In this document: positions 52,215-61,617 of the stretch, piece after piece
Position numbering within the stretch: the stretch's first letter is position 1
Layout: each line of letters opens with the position of its first letter
NCBI GenBank assembly: GCA_951813545.1
Contig: OX638352.1
Span: 1,860,001-1,924,000, forward strand
Source of the DNA: an uncultured Poribacteria bacterium
GTDB taxonomy: Bacteria > Poribacteria > WGA-4E > WGA-3G
Direction of reading: 5' to 3'
DNA: 64,000 nucleotides
The notes under the pieces: model-generated
Database searches by the model: none
Seen by the model: the letters and a program-made list of their open reading frames with translations, nothing else
What the model was told of the DNA's origin: nothing
Position numbers and translations under genes: made by a program

Positions 52215-55200
52215 TTAATTCCCTTCCAGTTGCACCTGTCCATTGGAATTTGCTGAACCGAGCCTGAGTTTAATAGCAGGGCTGCTCGCTACAATCCGCT
52301 GACCGACTGAGGCATTGATGACAAAGGTATACGGACGCGTCTGTTGTGTACCGACGAAGGGGTTACGACGCAACTGATTGCTGCTTCTGCCAGCTGTAAT
52401 AATATTGGGTATAAGCGTCAACGTGGCTTCGGTTTTATTTCTTCGGAGTAAGGTGTTCTGTCGTTGGAGGCGCACCCCGAAGGGTAAACCAACAACTGTG
52501 AGATTCAGGTTTTGCCTATTACCGCTTTGTCTCGCAACTTTGACGGCGATGTCAATCCGGGAATCTGGAGTTACCACAACCTCCTCCAGTTCCGTTGATA
52601 GTATAATAGGTGCAGCCTCCGTAATGCTGACCACAACGTTCTTGCGCTGAACGGTCTGATCGTTGTTCTGAATACGATAGATCTCAACGGGTGTCGCGGT
52701 GCGATGGAATTCATCACCGGTAGCGGTGGTAACAGAACCAACAACTTGAACAACAGAATTTGCTAAATCGGCATCGGGAGCAGCTGTGAGGGTTATGTAT
52801 CCTTGTGTAACACCCGTACTGGAGAGAATTGCACTCTCACTGGCAGTGATGTCGGATGGTAAGTTCTCAACGGAGAGAAGTATCGGCTCTGTAAACCCGA
52901 CGCGACGCTGCAGTGTCACTTCCAATAGGACAGTTCCACCACGTCCGATATTCGGGTTATCAGGTGTCACAGAGATAGCGAAATCTGGGGTCGTCGGACG
53001 GGCATCTAAATGGTAAACGTACCCTGACCCACCGTTGCCTGCAATGTCCTCAATACGGACGGCATATACACCGGGTTCATTGAAGCTGTAATCAATAATG
53101 GCGTTACGCCTTCCGCCAATGCCAGCGTTATTCGCTAATACCTGTCCGTTTGCATCAAGCAGAGTGAGAGATGGACTTAGCGGCGAATTGAGACGTTCTG
53201 CAGAAACAGTGAGCGAATATCCACCTATATCTGCGAAAAACCCCCAGGGTCCGTATCCATTCGTAACCTTTACCAGAATCTTATTTCTGCCCTTAGAAAT
53301 TGGCAGCTGGATAACATCATCGGCACGGCGTAGCGGGCGATGGACGTATTTACTGAAGACGAGTCGGTCATTCACCCATATCTTGATAGTATCGTCAGAA
53401 CCGAGGGACAAGAGATAGTTCTGGTCCCGATCAGAGTCGAGATAGGTTAACGCATAGCCTGTAACATCGTCTTCGGGGACATTTGAGAAAACGTTTTCGC
53501 CTCTACTATCGGTTTTATACCATCCGATCTTTCGTTCGGCTTTGCCGATGTATTCCTTGTTAAAATCTATTTCGGTTTCAGGCGGATAAACGGTATCAAA
53601 CCCTGTCTCATCAATATTATCAAACGGGAAAATCACCCACCACGGACCGAGACTTGTGCCTTCTGAAATGGTAAAGCGGTAGTAGTCTACCTCACCGGGT
53701 TCAGAGATGCGTCCGCTAATTGCACCGGGGGTCTCAAGGTGTTGTGCGTGTCCCAGTTGGCGGGCGATGAGCTCGCCTAAACGCTGTGCCTCTTGGGCAA
53801 CAAAAGCGATGATCCGCTCCCGTTCCGTCGGTGTAATATCCGCGTTCTCTTTATTCGACATGCGCGTAATTGTACGTTCCCACTCCTCGGCAGAGAGTGC
53901 GCGATTGCTTGGTGAACGAAGTTCATGGCACGCGGTACATTTCGCTTGAAAAAGGATTTCAGATTCGGCAAACTGAGGCGCAATTTCTCGTGAAACCGTT
54001 TCATTCGCGGTGGATTGAACAGCAACATTTTCTTCAACAACTTCCGGGTGCGTGTTGACAATGAACGGAAAAATGCCATAAGGCGTACGGATTTGTTTAA
54101 GCCCAGGCTGCTCAGCCCCAGTTAATTCGACCTTCCACTCAGTTTCAGGAAGATTTTCGCCGCCAATAACACACTGAACAATTTTGACTTCAGAAGGCGT
54201 AGACGGTCCATCAAAGCGTTTAGTTTCCTCTTCCAGCGAGTGCTCCTTATCTGGGAGCGTCCCACCAGCAGGGAAAAGGTAGGTATTATAGGGAAGGACA
54301 CCACCTGTTAATCGGTAAACGGAATCTGGATTGCCGCGATGTAACAAATCTCGGATACGCAGCACATACGGTCCGTCGGCAGGGAGTGTAATATCAAGAA
54401 GCGGATCCAGACTGTAGAAGCCGTTACTCCGCGCCAACTCAACCCCTTTTTCATCGAAAAGCGAGAGCGTCGGATTGAAGAATTGTTGACTAATGTTGTT
54501 GAGACGATACGCCTTGACGCTGAAGACACACCGTTCTCCTTCGATTCCCTCAAAAACGTAATAATCTTCGTCTCCACCCGGATTAATGAGTCCATTAATG
54601 AGGGTCGGCAATTCAATAGTAGTAGCAGATTCCGGGATGTTATTCGACTCCGTCTCAAGGATGTCAGGGGTCTCGCTAACCTCGAAGGGCCATGCGGTGG
54701 AGGTACCGTGTTTACCAACGACTCGAACTTCACGCAGCCCAATGGGTGCGTCCGGTGCGATAGACAACTGTGCGGTTAACCCGCCACTGGCTCTTGCGAC
54801 TGATGTGAGATAGGCAACAATTTGGATCTGTGCCTCCGCGCTGATTTCTGCGCCCTTTTCGGTAATCATCCGTTGAACGGTAGCCTTCCATTGTGCTGGG
54901 GTCATTGATCGATTATTTGGAGAACGGAGTTCGTGACACTGCCCACAATTTGCCTCAAAAACAGGCTTATGCGTCTCATCGACCTCACCACCACTCGGGT
55001 GAAGTTGGGCAGTAATGCCGGCTTCGCCGCCAATAATGAGGGTATGTGCCCCTTCTAAATCGGAGCCTTGGATGGCAACCTCTACAGTCGTGCCGGGTTG
55101 TCCACCCGCTGGAAACAGCGAATTGAGCCGCGGCGCACCCTGAGCAAATGCAGAAACACTAATTAAAAGAAGGGACAAGACGAAAAGCATTTGGGTTATG

Positions 55201-55250
55201 CTTGCAAGACGACAGCGTCTCGCCAAAAAGGACATTGTATTGGTGCGCAT
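52215..55250 (-). CDS. Large secreted IPT/PPC-domain protein with two c-type heme modules
   Basis: 1011 residues, signal peptide MLFVLSLLLISVSAFA. The first Ig-like domain (LFPAGGQPGTTVEVAIQGSD) is interrupted by a heme module FEANCGQCHELRSPNNR, and a second module FQAKCTACHELRSPSNR is inserted in the next domain. The two modules are about 60 residues each and clearly duplicated. PPC-like domains (ETESNNIPESATTIELP, DEDYYVFEGIEGERCVFSVK) and a PA14-like sheet (LSLGSDDTIKIWVNDRLVF) follow, as in Planctomycetes-type DUF1549-linked proteins. GGAGG precedes the ATG. It follows the WD40 and DUF1501 genes on the same strand and may receive electrons in the periplasm. Confidence 0.85.
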   Translation of the reverse strand: MRTNTMSFLARRCRLASITQMLFVLSLLLISVSAFAQGAPRLNSLFPAGGQPGTTVEVAIQGSDLEGAHTLIIGGEAGITAQLHPSGGEVDETHKPVFEANCGQCHELRSPNNRSMTPAQWKATVQRMITEKGAEISAEAQIQIVAYLTSVARASGGLTAQLSIAPDAPIGLREVRVVGKHGTSTAWPFEVSETPDILETESNNIPESATTIELPTLINGLINPGGDEDYYVFEGIEGERCVFSVKAYRLNNISQQFFNPTLSLFDEKGVELARSNGFYSLDPLLDITLPADGPYVLRIRDLLHRGNPDSVYRLTGGVLPYNTYLFPAGGTLPDKEHSLEEETKRFDGPSTPSEVKIVQCVIGGENLPETEWKVELTGAEQPGLKQIRTPYGIFPFIVNTHPEVVEENVAVQSTANETVSREIAPQFAESEILFQAKCTACHELRSPSNRALSAEEWERTITRMSNKENADITPTERERIIAFVAQEAQRLGELIARQLGHAQHLETPGAISGRISEPGEVDYYRFTISEGTSLGPWWVIFPFDNIDETGFDTVYPPETEIDFNKEYIGKAERKIGWYKTDSRGENVFSNVPEDDVTGYALTYLDSDRDQNYLLSLGSDDTIKIWVNDRLVFSKYVHRPLRRADDVIQLPISKGRNKILVKVTNGYGPWGFFADIGGYSLTVSAERLNSPLSPSLTLLDANGQVLANNAGIGGRRNAIIDYSFNEPGVYAVRIEDIAGNGGSGYVYHLDARPTTPDFAISVTPDNPNIGRGGTVLLEVTLQRRVGFTEPILLSVENLPSDITASESAILSSTGVTQGYITLTAAPDADLANSVVQVVGSVTTATGDEFHRTATPVEIYRIQNNDQTVQRKNVVVSITEAAPIILSTELEEVVVTPDSRIDIAVKVARQSGNRQNLNLTVVGLPFGVRLQRQNTLLRRNKTEATLTLIPNIITAGRSSNQLRRNPFVGTQQTRPYTFVINASVGQRIVASSPAIKLRLGSANSNGQVQLEGN

Positions 55251-55270
55251 CGTGAAAGGTCCTCCAAAAA

Positions 55271-55395
55271 TTTCTAATTTTCCTTGCGGTTCGGTGGGAA
55301 TGGCTATCGGCTATCAGCAAAGAAACACTGTGGGTGGTATCGTTTTGAGAACTGCCACAAGCACACTCTTTGCTGATCGCTGACGGCTGATGGCT
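55271..55395. repeat. Partial leader repeat joined to a hairpin repeat
   Basis: 55271-55298 (minus) has ACCGAACCGCAAGG and the A/T-rich end of the leader repeat, 20-48 bases before the PPC-like gene. It adjoins GGCTATCGGCTATCAGC and GCTGATCGCTGACGGCTGAT, arms of the hairpin repeat family. Confidence 0.6.
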
Positions 55396-55406
55396 TCTTT
55401 GAAAAA

Positions 55407-56480
55407 TCAGAATTCGTGAGTTAAGGCACGTGTACGGAGATTCCAGAGTCGTACTTTGCCATCACGGCCACCCGCGGCGACAAATTCGCCACTTGGACTG
55501 ATTCGCACGGCGTAAACGGCATCCGTCGGTTCATCGAAAGTCACATAGCGGTTGCCGGAGCGGAGGTTCCAGATGATTACAGACGCATCCGCACTACCGG
55601 ACGCGATCATCGCCACCCGATTATTCGCGCGCCTCAGCGATACAAGTCCAGAATCAACACTGTAGACAGGACCTTGATGTCCGTTGTATTCACGAACCAA
55701 AGCCCCAGTCATTTCCAACGAGTCTCGCCCTACAGCAATTTCATCGTCATCCGCGACTGGCACAACACGCCACGTCCGGACAGTATTATCGGCGGAACCA
55801 GAGACTATCACACCTTCTCTGGTTGAATACGCGAGACTATAGACAGCGTCATCGTTGGCATCAAAGTTCACCAAAACGGTGAAGGTGTCCGGATCCCAGA
55901 CCTTTATAGTTTTATCTTCACTGCCCGTGACAAAGTAGTTGCCTGTTGGATGATACAAGGTGCAGAGGACTCTACCAACATGCTGGGTGAGCCATTTGGA
56001 AACCTGCTCGTCTATCGAAAAGTTGCTATTTTCAAGCAGCGTTAAATCGATGATAGCACTATACTCATCCATGCTGGCAGTGAGCAAAGCCGTGTCATTT
56101 GGACTGAGCGAGATGGATTCAATGGTATCGCCGTGAATCTCAAAGCTGTTTATCAGTTCTTCGGAGGCAATATCCCAAATGCGTATCTCGCCGCTTCGGG
56201 CAGCCAAACCGCTGCTCGTATAGAGGGTTTTACTATCTGAGGAAAACGCGAGACTCCTCACCTCACCAGCATGTGGTTCATAGGTGTAAATGACGCGCTG
56301 TGTCTCCAGATCCCAGAGTTCAACCCACTGATACTTTCCAACAGCGAGGGTCTTACCATCAGAGCTAAATTCAAGTGACCAGATTGGGGATAAAGGTGCT
56401 GCCGCAAAACAGAAAGGCATCGCGAAGATAGCGTAGAACGCGACTATCAGTTTTGCTATGGTACGAAGTTTACTACCCAT
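55407..56480 (-). CDS. Secreted WD40-repeat protein
   Basis: 357 residues from the ATG at 56480 (AGGGGG before it). Signal peptide LIVAFYAIFAMPFCFAA. Seven WD40 blades: IWSLEFSSDGKTLAVGKYQW, VRSLAFSSDSKTLYTSSG, VLCTLYHPTGNYFVTGSEDK, VYSLAYSTREGVIVSGSADN, and others. Unlike the PD40 proteins it has no TWG tail; it ends ALTHEF. It lies between DUF1501 and PPC-like genes, a grouping common in Planctomycetes-like genomes. It probably acts as a binding platform. Confidence 0.87.
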   Translation of the reverse strand: MGSKLRTIAKLIVAFYAIFAMPFCFAAAPLSPIWSLEFSSDGKTLAVGKYQWVELWDLETQRVIYTYEPHAGEVRSLAFSSDSKTLYTSSGLAARSGEIRIWDIASEELINSFEIHGDTIESISLSPNDTALLTASMDEYSAIIDLTLLENSNFSIDEQVSKWLTQHVGRVLCTLYHPTGNYFVTGSEDKTIKVWDPDTFTVLVNFDANDDAVYSLAYSTREGVIVSGSADNTVRTWRVVPVADDDEIAVGRDSLEMTGALVREYNGHQGPVYSVDSGLVSLRRANNRVAMIASGSADASVIIWNLRSGNRYVTFDEPTDAVYAVRISPSGEFVAAGGRDGKVRLWNLRTRALTHEF

Positions 56481-56499
56481 AACCAACCCCCTAATAACC

Positions 56500-56580
56500 A
56501 TCAGCAGTCAGCAAGTGGGGTATGTGTCAAGCAAAACCGACGCAACTGCCACATGCTGAAAGCCGATAGCCGATAACTAA
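56500..56580. repeat. Hairpin repeat, AGCCGATAGCCGATAACT type
   Basis: ACCATCAGCAGTCAGCAAGT on the left and AAAGCCGATAGCCGATAACT on the right; fills the gap between the WD40 and DUF1501 genes. Confidence 0.5.
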
Positions 56581-56587
56581 TAGTTGA

Positions 56588-57904
56588 TTACGCGAGAACT
56601 CCGCGAATAGGTCTGCCACCACGCGAGAGGACAATACGAACGCCATCTGGTGATTCCAGATGCTCATTATAATCAATACCGAGGGATTGATAGAGCGTTG
56701 CCGATAAGTCTTCGGGACGCACGGGTGTTTCTGCTGGCTCAGTGCCAAGCGGATCTGAGGCACCGATGACCTGTCCACCTTGGACACCACCACCGGCTAA
56801 CACAATCGAGAAGACACGGGAGTGGTGGTCGCGTCCAGCGTTGCGGTTAATGACAGGCGTTCTGCCAAATTCACCCATTGCGACAACGAGGGTCGTTTCC
56901 AACAATCCACGCTCGCTTAGGTCCTCAATCAAGGTCGCCATCGTCCGGTCAAAGGCGTTGAGTTTGCCCGGCAGTGACGAGAAGATGTTGTTATGGTTGT
57001 CCCACCCACCGTTACTGACAGTGACGAAGTTAACACCTGCCTCAACGAGCCTTCTGGCGAGAAGACAACTCTGTCCGAAGGTGTTGCGTTGATACGCATC
57101 GCGCGTCTTACCTGGCTCGTTGCTGAGATCAAACGCAGCACGCGCATCGGTGGAACTCATTAGATTATAAGCGGAGGTGTAGAACTTATCAACGGCTTCG
57201 GCAGCGGGATTGCCTTCCTCATACTTCTTGAAGGCGGAATCAACAGCCTCACGCAACGAACGTCGCCGTTCGACCCGCTCAAATGAAACCCCTTTAGGCG
57301 GTTCTAAATCGCGCACCTTGAAGTTCTTACTCGCCGGGTTTCCACCCGGTGAGAAAGGGGCAAGCGACGCGCCTAAGAACCCACCACCACCATAAGCAAC
57401 CGGGGCAGGCACAGCGATGTAGGGTGGCAAGGCACTCCGCTGTTCCTTGAGTTTAGAGATAACAGCACCATATCCTGGGACAGCGAAACCGGGTAAAGGT
57501 TGATACCCCGTCATCATATAGTGTGTTCCACGCTCATGCGCTGCCTCTGGGGATGTCATCGAACGAATGATGCAGAGTTTATCGGTCTGTTGTGCAAGTC
57601 TGGGAAGATGCTCACTGATCTGGATACCGGTGACGTTCGTCGGTATCGGTTTGAAAAGCCCACGAATCTCTTCAGGTGCATCCGGTTTGAGATCCCACAT
57701 ATCGAGATGGCTTGGACCGCCTCCTAACCAGACGAGGATAACGGAGGTAGCGGTTTCCTTCACCTGAGATGTAGTTCCAGCTTGCGCTTTGAGTCGGAAT
57801 AGGTCTGTGAGGCTGAGCCCAAACAAGCCGAGAGCACCAGCCTTGAGAAAATCTCGGCGGTAAAATCCTTCACAATCCGTGTGTATGCGTCTATTTTCTG
57901 CCAT
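56588..57904 (-). CDS. DUF1501 family protein, Tat-exported
   Basis: 438 residues. Tat signal FYRRDFLKAGALG with hydrophobic part LGLFGLSL. The DUF1501 fold belongs to the alkaline phosphatase/sulfatase superfamily: VILVWLGGGPSHLDMWDLKP near residue 54, HERGTHYMMTGYQP near 130, NFVTVSNGGWDNHNNIFS near 290 and VVAMGEFGRTPVINRNAGRD near 350 hold the likely metal ligands. AAGGAG precedes the ATG. First gene of the DUF1501-WD40-PPC group. Confidence 0.93.
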   Translation of the reverse strand: MAENRRIHTDCEGFYRRDFLKAGALGLFGLSLTDLFRLKAQAGTTSQVKETATSVILVWLGGGPSHLDMWDLKPDAPEEIRGLFKPIPTNVTGIQISEHLPRLAQQTDKLCIIRSMTSPEAAHERGTHYMMTGYQPLPGFAVPGYGAVISKLKEQRSALPPYIAVPAPVAYGGGGFLGASLAPFSPGGNPASKNFKVRDLEPPKGVSFERVERRRSLREAVDSAFKKYEEGNPAAEAVDKFYTSAYNLMSSTDARAAFDLSNEPGKTRDAYQRNTFGQSCLLARRLVEAGVNFVTVSNGGWDNHNNIFSSLPGKLNAFDRTMATLIEDLSERGLLETTLVVAMGEFGRTPVINRNAGRDHHSRVFSIVLAGGGVQGGQVIGASDPLGTEPAETPVRPEDLSATLYQSLGIDYNEHLESPDGVRIVLSRGGRPIRGVLA

Positions 57905-57988
57905 GGTTTTCTCCTTGTACGACGCGTTTTTTTAATTTTGCCCTAACGGGAGCCGTCAGAATCTCTTTGCAGGCTTGGCTAAAGGTGG

Positions 57989-58022
57989 AAAGTAGGGGCT
58001 GGGTAACCCAGCCCCTACTTTT
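57989..58022. terminator. Strong hairpin between the proteasome and DUF1501 operons
   Basis: AAGTAGGGGCTGGGT and its exact complement are separated by one base. It lies between the end of the PafA-like gene and the start of the DUF1501 gene, both minus strand. The T-run after it is short on both strands, so termination is likely but not certain. Confidence 0.55.
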
Positions 58023-58060
58023 GAACTTTACGGACTTTTTTCTTATTATTCCTGCCAAAC

Positions 58061-58095
58061 CAGCCTGAACGAACCGCAAGGAAAATTAAAAAATT
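58061..58095 (+). repeat. Orphan 3' end of the leader repeat
   Basis: CCTGAACGAACCGCAAGG and an A/T-rich run match the conserved end of the leader repeats, but no start codon with a gene follows on the plus strand. Confidence 0.6.
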
Positions 58096-58104
58096 AGCGA
58101 CACG

Positions 58105-59547
58105 TCAAGTTCGCGAGGGACGTTTCCTTAACCTTTTCATCCATCTTTGTGCCTTCGCGATGTTAGTGTCAAAAGGCTCTTTCATCTCAAAATACTCTGT
58201 ATGTCCTGCATATATTTGATGCCAATCAACGATGCAAGGCATCCGGTTCTGGGTAAGGGTACGCATCAGGAACGCTCGAACTTTGGCACGGGTATCTTGC
58301 GGTGCGTTGTCAATAGCGTGCTGAATGTGTTCATCTGTAACAACCCGTTGCATCTGTCCTTGCTCTTGAAGTGCGTAATAGAGTCCGTCTTCAGTATGGA
58401 TATTATGATATTCTAAATCTTGACTTTTAATCCAAGAATCTTCCCAATCCAAGTTTTCTTCGGCAATGAAGGCTTCAAGCAACCATTTTTTAGCGGCCCA
58501 ATCAACGCGATCAATGACGTTTTGCCAATCACCTTCAAGGTCATCAAGGATAGATTCCCATGCGGAGAGGATCCACTCAGTCTCTTCGTCATGTTCGGTA
58601 ATGAACGCCTGAACGAAGTTAAGATACTCCCGCTGCAAATCAACAGCAGAAATTGTCTTTCCAGATTTCAGTTCAACGCGCCACGTGAAGGTATTATCGC
58701 GTGAGATGTGTCGAATCGCATAGACCGGATCGGCGAGTTCAAAACCCGGAAGCGGCAATTTTTCGCCATGCATTTCATGAAATGTTTCAATAGCAGTGAG
58801 CAAGAGTGCTGTCGTACCGACCTTCAACGCGGTTGCGTACTCTGACATATTGGAATCTCCAACGAGGAGATGGAGACGACGGTATTTCGTGTAATCGCTG
58901 AGCGGTTCGTCTCGCGTGTTGATGATCGCTCGACTGAATTGGATCCATTCATAAATTTCAGTAACGATGTGATCGGCGCGTTGTGAAATTTGATAGTTCT
59001 GTTGTTCACCGAGTTCATCCTGAAAATCACCGAATTCGATCATCTCATCATAAGCACCAACCCTGCCCGCTCCCGCGTAAATCTGTCGGGTAACGAAGAA
59101 GGGCATGAGTGTTGGAATGACAACACGGTAAAAGGGAACATCTCGACTGACTTGAAAGTTTTCATGACATCCGAAGGTCGCACCGGTAAAATGGTCAATA
59201 TTGTTTTTGAAGAAAGCAGTGGGCAACCCTGTATCCGTGAGGATATTGTTGATAATACATTCAATGGCTTTATCATAAGCGACGAGGTCAAAGAGTGTAG
59301 CACATTCGGGCGTAGCATACTCAAGATGCCCCATATCGATGTAGAGACGACCTCCATTGAATAGGAATCCGCCGTTACCGGGGGGTTCGCCCCAGTCTCG
59401 GTAGTGAATGTCACGCAGACCGAGTTCCAGAACGTCAAAAACGTAGTCACGAACGCGTGCAGCGACACCTTCAGAAGTGCCACGAACCCGTTCGGCATCG
59501 GTCATACATCCAAATTCAGTTTCGATTCCAAAAATTCTTTTGTTCAC
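58105..59547 (-). CDS. pafA: PafA-like Pup/UBact-protein ligase
   Basis: 480 residues; start GTG at 59547, served by the leader repeat's AAGGT. Carboxylate-amine ligase fold: RIFGIETEFGCMT with the metal-binding Glu at residues 9 and 11, and RLYIDMGHLEYATPEC with the predicted catalytic Asp at 71. SNMSEYATALKVGTTALLLTAI and RDEPLSDYTKYRRLH are further family stretches. It lacks the long loop found in the paralogue at 62002, which fits the ligase rather than the deamidase/depupylase. It would join the C-terminal Glu of UBact to lysines of target proteins using ATP. Last gene of the operon. Confidence 0.9.
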   Translation of the reverse strand: MNKRIFGIETEFGCMTDAERVRGTSEGVAARVRDYVFDVLELGLRDIHYRDWGEPPGNGGFLFNGGRLYIDMGHLEYATPECATLFDLVAYDKAIECIINNILTDTGLPTAFFKNNIDHFTGATFGCHENFQVSRDVPFYRVVIPTLMPFFVTRQIYAGAGRVGAYDEMIEFGDFQDELGEQQNYQISQRADHIVTEIYEWIQFSRAIINTRDEPLSDYTKYRRLHLLVGDSNMSEYATALKVGTTALLLTAIETFHEMHGEKLPLPGFELADPVYAIRHISRDNTFTWRVELKSGKTISAVDLQREYLNFVQAFITEHDEETEWILSAWESILDDLEGDWQNVIDRVDWAAKKWLLEAFIAEENLDWEDSWIKSQDLEYHNIHTEDGLYYALQEQGQMQRVVTDEHIQHAIDNAPQDTRAKVRAFLMRTLTQNRMPCIVDWHQIYAGHTEYFEMKEPFDTNIAKAQRWMKRLRKRPSRT

Positions 59548-59549
59548 AA

Positions 59550-59647
59550 TTTTTTAATTTACCTTGCGGTTCGGTCAGGCAGGTGTAGTGAAATCGTTCC
59601 GCACCGCATATTCGCCTTCCACTTCGTTTCAGGCTAACATAATCGCC
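59550..59647 (-). repeat. Leader repeat before pafA
   Basis: Minus strand: GAAACGAAGTGGAAGGCGAA early, CCGAACCGCAAGGTAAATT at the end, then the GTG start. It is about 70 percent like the copies before prcA and the gene at 11613. The remaining bases to 59712 hold no gene. Confidence 0.6.
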
Positions 59648-59712
59648 TATAAAGATTGAAAAGGTGGAAGATTGGAAGCCCAGCCTTCCCTTTTTCCTGC
59701 CTTCCATTCCTG

Positions 59713-60483
59713 TTACGGAAGCGCGTCTTCAATTTCCTGAGAAGTCAGCAGCCGAAACTTGCCTGCGCCGCGTTGCGTAGTTTCCAAAACGCCTGCCTCA
59801 ATCTCACCGTCTTCCCTTGCAACACCGATAATCTCATGCATCTGCGTGGTATCTATCTGGGTCTCCTCGGATTCTGTATCTTCCGGTTCGCGTGAACTTA
59901 ATTCTTTACCAACCGCCCACGTTTCTAAACCCAGTTGGAGCGTAGCAGTTAAATCTCTGTCGGTATCAGTAGCCGCAGTAGCGAGATAACTTTGCATCCC
60001 CGTTTCGATCGCTTCTGTGCCACCAATAACAGTAGAGGTTGTGTCTGTTCGGACATTCCCGTCGTAGTTGATACAGGTAAAACGGTTTTTCTCATAAGTA
60101 CCGCCAAGTTCGGCGAGCAACATTTTGATAATATACGCTTCACCGACAATAGACTCAAAAGCCTGTTTGAAGGTGTGTGCTAAGACAAAGTTTGTGAGTC
60201 GGTGTAGATTTACATCTTCGGTGGCGTTTTGAAAACCTTGAACGCTAGCAGTGTCAGTGACGAGCATCCGGAGACGTTCAATATCGGCAGGGTGTCCGAT
60301 TGCGGAGAGTGCAATTCGGTCATGCACCTCAAAAATTTTACGTTGTCCTCTGCCAATAGTGAGTAGCACCATGCCTTCATTATAAGTAAGTCCTACAACA
60401 GGACTACCGCCCCGGAGTTGGTCCTCAATGTAGTCCCGCCGGTCATGGATCGCTTCTATCCAACGATAAGGTTCATCTCGCAT
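59713..60483 (-). CDS. prcA: Proteasome alpha subunit
   Basis: 256 residues. It forms the outer rings of the 20S core and the gated pore. Typical alpha features: RWIEAIHDRRDYIEDQLRGG, a start like the gate helix region, IFEVHDRIALSAIGHPADIE, GEAYIIKMLLAELGG. A Glu/Asp-rich, low-complexity segment (about residues 200-215) leads to the C-terminus. Translation uses the leader repeat. It lies 273 bases after prcB; 60581-60756 holds no gene, only a weak copy of the CCCAAGCAAAAAC repeat. Confidence 0.92.
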   Translation of the reverse strand: MRDEPYRWIEAIHDRRDYIEDQLRGGSPVVGLTYNEGMVLLTIGRGQRKIFEVHDRIALSAIGHPADIERLRMLVTDTASVQGFQNATEDVNLHRLTNFVLAHTFKQAFESIVGEAYIIKMLLAELGGTYEKNRFTCINYDGNVRTDTTSTVIGGTEAIETGMQSYLATAATDTDRDLTATLQLGLETWAVGKELSSREPEDTESEETQIDTTQMHEIIGVAREDGEIEAGVLETTQRGAGKFRLLTSQEIEDALP

Positions 60484-60485
60484 TC

Positions 60486-60580
60486 TTCTATTTTTCCTTG
60501 CGGTTTGGTTAGGTGTGTTTAGCCAATGACGTGCACCCCCGTATATCCGTCCTCCACTACGTTACGGACTACGCGGTTTC
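60486..60580 (-). repeat. Leader repeat before prcA
   Basis: Minus strand: CGCGTAGTCCGTAACGTAGT and GGAGGACGG, then ACCAAACCGCAAGGAAAAAT just before the ATG at 60483. Nearly identical to 11519-11612 in its first part. Confidence 0.7.
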
Positions 60581-60756
60581 TATAATATAACCCAAGTTTA
60601 ATTTATTTTCACTGCGAAGCAATAGCACTCCTACGGGGTGAGGAAAGGACTTAAAAAACACTTCGGAAATACGCAGAAATACCCAAGCAAAAACACCAAC
60701 ATCTGTAAGTAGTAACTTAGGTTAATATACCTTAGAAACCCGCTATAGACGCGAAA

Positions 60757-61617
60757 CTAAACGGTCTCTCCGCTGGGTTGTGCTTCAGCATAATATGCTG
60801 CCAAGTCATCATCAGAGATGGTTTCAACGCCAGCACTCGTCACAGTTTTTACATTCGGAAAAATTTGTGCTCTCGCGTTGTAACCGCTTGTCGCTGCATC
60901 GTATTCACTTGCTGTGTCTAAGAGCCGCAAAATAGTAATAGTCGCTTGCCGTTCATCCATCTCCGGCAAGGGCGTATCCCCAAATAGAGAGAGATAACGT
61001 AACACACCGCGGATCCAGATAGAGCCAGACCCAGTCGTGGCAAAATTGACGTTTTCAAAGTGCGCACCGAGTGCATCATAAAAGAAAATCTTTCCGCCAT
61101 TCTCGTCATCGGCGGCACCCAAGTCGTACAATGCAAAGATCGGGATAACACCGCCAATGCCTTGGAGTGCCATCGGCAGATTGTCCCGAATGAGCCGTGA
61201 CAGCATTCGGAGTTTGCCTTCGAGGCTCAACTCTTGAAGTTGGCTACGGCGAAAGTATTGGAAAGAATGCTCCAATACTCTGGCAATCTCGTACGCAATC
61301 GCGGGCGAACCTGAAATGGCAAGCACAGAATGCTTATCAATCTGCAAGACCTTTTCCGCTCGGTCATAAATGACGGAAGTCCCAGCAGTAGCACGCCGAT
61401 CCCCTGCGATCATGACACCGTCCCGATAACGGACAACCACAACGGTGGTGCTGTGTGCTATTTCAACATCAACACCATGCTGTGTGGTTTCAGACGGCAA
61501 GTCTATCTTCAAGGGATAGTTTACGTGCTTCAAGAGGTTGAGAAAGTCGCCTTTGTGGTTCACGACTTCCTGTAGCCCTGCGCCCATTCGATTCAGAAAA
61601 TTGCCGTTATCGCTCAT
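60757..61617 (-). CDS. prcB: Proteasome beta subunit (catalytic)
   Basis: 286 residues. A propeptide of 56 residues precedes the catalytic Thr57 (mature Thr1) in AHSTTVVVVRYRDG. Asp17 (AGDRRATAG) and Lys33 (RAEKVLQI) of the mature enzyme are in place. The residue before Thr1 is Ser instead of the usual Gly. It forms the inner proteolytic rings. Its ATG shares one base with the TAA of the UBact gene, so the two are translationally coupled. AACGGGGGAG precedes the ATG. Confidence 0.95.
   Translation of the reverse strand: MSDNGNFLNRMGAGLQEVVNHKGDFLNLLKHVNYPLKIDLPSETTQHGVDVEIAHSTTVVVVRYRDGVMIAGDRRATAGTSVIYDRAEKVLQIDKHSVLAISGSPAIAYEIARVLEHSFQYFRRSQLQELSLEGKLRMLSRLIRDNLPMALQGIGGVIPIFALYDLGAADDENGGKIFFYDALGAHFENVNFATTGSGSIWIRGVLRYLSLFGDTPLPEMDERQATITILRLLDTASEYDAATSGYNARAQIFPNVKTVTSAGVETISDDDLAAYYAEAQPSGETV

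Noticed and set aside
53098..53418. Plus-strand frame inside the PPC-like gene
   Set aside because: Antisense to a gene with clear domains and conserved motifs.
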